DNA of 37,492 nucleotides from Chitinophagaceae bacterium UBA4857 (GTDB lineage Bacteria > Bacteroidota > Bacteroidia > Chitinophagales > Chitinophagaceae), in contig DHEF01000052.1 in NCBI GenBank assembly GCA_002399735.1, forward strand, positions 52,098-89,589. The letters run 5' to 3'. The position numbers and the translations under genes were made by a program. The number at the start of each line of letters is the position of its first letter. Position 1 is the first letter of the stretch. The notes below the pieces were generated by a model, which searched no databases, had not been told where the DNA came from, and saw nothing but the letters and a program-made list of their open reading frames with translations. Below are positions 34,703-37,492 of this stretch, in pieces.

Positions 34703-36337
34703 TTAGTGACCGCCTCCGGCTACTTGCTGGTCAAAATCAATGCCTTGTTTTTTAAGTGCATTTTTACTGCTTATAGTATGCCATACAATGTAAGCAAAAC
34801 AAATAAGCGGCACAATATAAGACAAATGTGTCCACGGTCCTGTAGTTACACCATTTACCTCAGTTCCTAAATCCAGATCAATTAATGCACCCTGTGCCGG
34901 TGGTATAATAGCACCGCCCAAAATCATCATAATTAAGAAAGCCGAACCCTGACTGGCATATTTACCAATACCTGCAATAGCCAATGTAAAAATACCAGGC
35001 CACATTACCGAGCAGCATAAGCCACAAGCAATAAGGCAATAGTTGGCTAGCATACCTGTGCTGAATAAAGAAACTACTACAAAGCCAATGGCTAAAGTAG
35101 AAACGGCTAATAAAAGTTTTACCGGTTTTTCCTGTGCATACAAGTTAGCGCCTACTAAGAATAATAAGAAGATTGGGTAATACTTAAAATCCTCAATGGG
35201 ATTGCCTTTTAAATAGTTGGCCAGGCAAATAATACCAAATGCGAAGAATGGTACAATGGTAACCATTAAACGTTTTGTTTTTTTGCTTAGGTTAAACACA
35301 CTCACCGCACCTGTCCAACGGCCAATCATCATACTGCCCCAGTATAAAGCAATTAAGTGTGAGTTGTGTTCTTCATCAAAACCACCAAACTCGGGTCTTA
35401 ATAATAAAGCACCAAAGTTGTTATCAATAGTTACCTCTACGCCTACGTACACAAAAATGGCAATCATACCTAATACCAACTGAGGGTATTGCATGGCTCC
35501 CCAACCGGTTTTATCTTTTTTAGCCATAAACATACTGGCAAATAATAAACCTAATATGATAATTAATGAAGCGTAAATGATTACTGATTTAGGAATACCT
35601 GTACTTTCTTTAATGGCATCGGCAAATAAAATAGGTAAGAAAACCAATCCAATAATTAATAATACGGTTAACGCTTTAGGGCTTCTTTCCAATTTTTCGT
35701 CGCTGGTTACTTTTGGTAATTTAGAAAAGGAGAAGATAATAGCGGCCAATGTAAACAAACCTGCTAAAATAAAGTATACCGTTTCAATATTACCTAATGT
35801 AGCTTCTTTCGCGGCACTAACACTACCAAATAACATGAAGCTTACTGCTAGTGGGCCAAGTAGTGTACCAAATGAGTTAACACCACCCGCCATGTTTAAA
35901 CGATGCGAACCAGTTTCAGGTGAACCCAACGCAATGGCAAATGGATTGGCTGCTGTTTGCTGTAGCGAAAAACCAAGTGCTATAATAAAAAAGGCTACCA
36001 GTATTAAATTAAAAGAAGGAGCATCGGATGTACTGATTAAGGCAAGTGAAACCGCACCTACTACAGATATTAATAGTCCGTAAATGATACCTTTTTTATA
36101 ACCAATTTTATTCAGTATATCTACATTACTTAAATATGAGAACAAATACAATAACAAAGAACCATAAAAGTAAGCACCATAAAATGCCGAACCAATCAAT
36201 TGAGATTGAAGCTGGTCCAGATCAAAGTACTTTTTACAAAAAGGAATGAAAATACTATTACTGGCCGCTACGAAACCCCAGAAGAAGAAAACGATAATGA
36301 GGGTGCCGAATTGCGACCATTTGGTTTGTTGACTCAT
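34703..36337 (-). CDS. FucP/GGP-type sugar MFS permease
   Basis: The 544-residue membrane protein belongs to the major facilitator superfamily, fucose/glucose/galactose branch. Characteristic segments are FWGFVAASNSIFIPFCKKYF at the start, SAFYGAYFYGSLLLYL, LGFSLQQTAANPFAIALGSP, SHRLNMAGGVNSFGTLLGP and, near the end, LMMILGGAIIPPAQGAL-like sequence (MMILGGAIIPPAQGALIDLD). At 544 residues it is about 100 longer than E. coli FucP. The extra length seems to lie in the central region, with more hydrophobic segments than twelve. It probably imports a hexose by proton symport for the ROK kinase downstream. The substrate could be glucose, galactose or another sugar released by the window's glycosidases. 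Confidence 0.9.
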   Translation of the reverse strand: MSQQTKWSQFGTLIIVFFFWGFVAASNSIFIPFCKKYFDLDQLQSQLIGSAFYGAYFYGSLLLYLFSYLSNVDILNKIGYKKGIIYGLLISVVGAVSLALISTSDAPSFNLILVAFFIIALGFSLQQTAANPFAIALGSPETGSHRLNMAGGVNSFGTLLGPLAVSFMLFGSVSAAKEATLGNIETVYFILAGLFTLAAIIFSFSKLPKVTSDEKLERSPKALTVLLIIGLVFLPILFADAIKESTGIPKSVIIYASLIIILGLLFASMFMAKKDKTGWGAMQYPQLVLGMIAIFVYVGVEVTIDNNFGALLLRPEFGGFDEEHNSHLIALYWGSMMIGRWTGAVSVFNLSKKTKRLMVTIVPFFAFGIICLANYLKGNPIEDFKYYPIFLLFLVGANLYAQEKPVKLLLAVSTLAIGFVVVSLFSTGMLANYCLIACGLCCSVMWPGIFTLAIAGIGKYASQGSAFLIMMILGGAIIPPAQGALIDLDLGTEVNGVTTGPWTHLSYIVPLICFAYIVWHTISSKNALKKQGIDFDQQVAGGGH

Positions 36338-36471
36338 AGCAAGTATCTATTTTTAAAGATTAAGACCCCAAAATAATCAGAAATATGCGTTTCAAAAATT
36401 TTAATTCCCAGTTTGCTCATAAAAAAGTGGTATTTTGAAAATTAAAAGCCCTGCATACATAATCTGTTTAT

Positions 36472-36487
36472 GGTTAAACGTTTGTGT
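36472..36487. promoter_or_regulatory. LacI-operator-like site upstream of the sugar permease
   Basis: GGTTAAACGTTTGTGT has a perfect AAACGTTT core centred on CpG and matches 11 of 16 positions of the PurR-type consensus. It lies about 135 bases before the permease start on the minus strand and resembles the sites upstream of the first SusC gene. Confidence 0.35.
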
Positions 36488-36664
36488 AAATATTTTAGGG
36501 GGATGGACTAATAACAAATCTGAACCTGTTTTTAAGATTTTTGTTTTAATAAGTAGTGCTTATGTAAGGTAGATGTATATTGATTTGTGAGGATATACCA
36601 ACTAACCAGATAGTAAGTTTAGTAGGTAACGTAGAGGTTGTTTGGTAGTGTTAATACGTTGAAA

Positions 36665-36707
36665 GGCTGCCCCGCTTAGGCGTAAATAACCCGGCCTTAA
36701 AGCCGGG
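36665..36707 (-). repeat. Second dispersed repeat type with hairpin
   Basis: GGCTGCCCCGCTTAGGCGTA (36665-36684) is the approximate reverse complement of 29593-29612. It is followed by a six-base-pair hairpin, CCCGGC with GCCGGG, at 36690-36707. Confidence 0.5.
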
Positions 36708-36804
36708 ATATTGAAGACGGGCGGGGAACTATAGTTGACCGGAGTTACTACAGCTGATAGCCCCCAATTAATTAACCCAAGTTGCTAGTCAATGGAGAAA
36801 GAAA

Positions 36805-36864
36805 GTGAGCATCTAAGGATTTAATTTTGAGTTACCACACTTAAAATCAGATCAAGATGCTCAC
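36805..36864. promoter_or_regulatory. Inverted repeat covering the transposase start codon
   Basis: GTGAGCATCT (36805-36814) and AGATGCTCAC (36855-36864) are exact reverse complements 40 bases apart. The right arm contains the transposase ATG (36857-36859). A transcript entering from upstream of the element could fold and hide the start codon. Confidence 0.55.
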
Positions 36865-37492
36865 AGAGGATAAAATTATAGGGATTTACTGTATTATCGA
36901 TGACATTTTATTAGGAATCGGTCATAGAGAAGATGATCGTCGCAAGGTAAGTGACAGTGAGATAATAACAACAGCACTGGTATCAGCTCTTTATTTTGGT
37001 GGTCATGTAGATAATGCCCGAAGCTTTATGAAAATGACAAAATTGATTCCGAATATGTTAGGTAAAAGTCGTTTTAACCGGCGTCTTCATTCGGTTAGTG
37101 AACTGGTCTTTTCTATGTTCTGGCAGTTGGGACATGAGTTGAAAAGCATGGCGGGAGCATCGGAATATGTAATCGATTCATTTCCGGTAGCTGTATGTGA
37201 CAATATCCACATTAGTCGTTGCAAACTGCTAAAAGGCAAACAATGGCGGGGTAAACAAAGTAGCATGCACCGGTATTTTTATGGGGTAAAAGTTCAGATG
37301 ATGATAAACGCTCAGGGTATACCGGTTGAGTTTGGCTTTGTACCCGGGTGTGAAAGTGATGTACAAGCATTGAAAAAGTTACCACTGGCTGTAGCACCGG
37401 AAAGTAAAATATATGGAGATTCGGCATATACTGATTATCAGGCAGAGGATGATATGAAGGAGGCAGAGCTGATAAATTTAATGATATGCCGG
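36857..37492 (+). CDS. IS982-family transposase, N-terminal part (open at window end)
   Basis: An open frame of 212 codons runs from the ATG at 36857 to the last base of the window with no stop. The N-terminus (EDKIIGIYCIIDDIL, then VSDSEIITTALVSALYFGG) is the helical region of IS982-type transposases. The DDE nuclease part begins with YVIDSFPVAVCDNIHISRC (first Asp about residue 108), continues with HRYFYGVKVQMMINAQGIPV and VPGCESDVQALKKLPL, and reaches IYGDSAYTDY (second Asp about residue 191). The catalytic Glu should lie beyond the window. No frameshift is seen, so this copy may be intact. Confidence 0.88.
   Translation, partial: MLTEDKIIGIYCIIDDILLGIGHREDDRRKVSDSEIITTALVSALYFGGHVDNARSFMKMTKLIPNMLGKSRFNRRLHSVSELVFSMFWQLGHELKSMAGASEYVIDSFPVAVCDNIHISRCKLLKGKQWRGKQSSMHRYFYGVKVQMMINAQGIPVEFGFVPGCESDVQALKKLPLAVAPESKIYGDSAYTDYQAEDDMKEAELINLMICR

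Larger units (their letters stand above)
36338..36774. other. Upstream region of the permease operon and repeat DNA
   Basis: No gene is seen in this 437-base stretch. The left part is the leader and promoter region of the minus-strand permease gene and contains the LacI-like site at 36472-36487. Farther right are the second repeat type (36665-36687), a hairpin CCCGGC-CTTAAA-GCCGGG (36690-36707) and a degenerate repeat at 36727-36762 resembling 2710-2745, before the presumed left end of the insertion sequence. Confidence 0.6.
36775..37492 (+). mobile_element. IS982-family insertion sequence, left part (cut by the window end)
   Basis: The element contains an IS982-type transposase gene starting at 36857 and continuing past the window. 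ACCCAAGTTGCTAGTC at about 36775-36790 has the ACC start seen in IS982-family terminal repeats and is the proposed left end; the right end is outside the window, so the boundary and target duplication cannot be confirmed here. Confidence 0.65.

Noticed and set aside
35577..36083. A 168-codon plus-strand frame inside the sugar permease gene
   Set aside because: It is the antisense of a clear membrane protein gene, its composition mirrors that gene, and it has no motif of its own.
1..37492. CRISPR array, tRNA or rRNA genes
   Set aside because: No regularly spaced direct repeats, cloverleaf-type sequence or ribosomal RNA motifs were seen; the repeats present are dispersed, degenerate and in both orientations.

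Overview
The window is AT-rich (mostly A/T in third codon positions and intergenic DNA) and comes from a Bacteroidota genome, most likely a Chitinophagales/Chitinophagaceae-type free-living glycan degrader. The evidence is two SusC/SusD pairs, many lipoproteins with a Cys about 20-30 residues from the start, FAS1 and LamG/DUF4983 surface proteins, TAnnTTTG-type promoter elements, and a FucP-type sugar permease beside an ROK kinase. The family-level placement is inference; no rRNA or other marker gene is present.

Region 1 (about 273-9130, all +) is a fucose/galactose utilisation block. It holds a secreted GH95 alpha-L-fucosidase, an enolase-superfamily L-fuconate dehydratase, a sodium/solute symporter, an SDR dehydrogenase and a secreted GH36 alpha-galactosidase, and it ends in a clear intrinsic terminator. 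Together they could release L-fucose and galactose outside the cytoplasm, import a sugar and run part of the non-phosphorylative (oxidative) L-fucose pathway. The lactonase and the last cleavage step are not in the window.

Region 2 (9843-29486, all +) is a run of eleven genes over about 19.6 kb that closes with a strong terminator. It contains a SusC/SusD/FAS1/DUF5007-like module, a second SusC/SusD/FAS1/IPT-delta-60 module, and then an M60 (enhancin/mucinase-type) zinc peptidase with a C-terminal F5/8 (CBM32-like) domain. The peptidase gene lies between two paralogous lipoproteins that join an alkaline-phosphatase-like fold to a LamG domain and a DUF4983-type tail. The M60 peptidase has an intact HExxH...E site, whereas the phosphatase-like folds have lost most or all recognisable metal ligands. 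I infer a cell-surface machine that binds, cleaves and imports fragments of a glycoprotein, served by the exo-glycosidases of region 1.

Region 3 (29769-36337) is mixed housekeeping: a small lipoprotein, class II fructose-bisphosphate aldolase (-), a Crp/Fnr-type regulator and an alpha/beta hydrolase (+) with palindromic operator candidates, and a minus-strand pair of sugar MFS permease and ROK kinase. Region 4 (from about 36775) is the left part of an IS982-family insertion sequence cut by the window end. Its transposase start codon lies inside an inverted repeat.

The intergenic spaces carry at least six copies, in both orientations, of a degenerate interspersed repeat whose flanks are conserved and whose centre differs and often holds a hairpin. 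No tRNA, rRNA or CRISPR array was seen.
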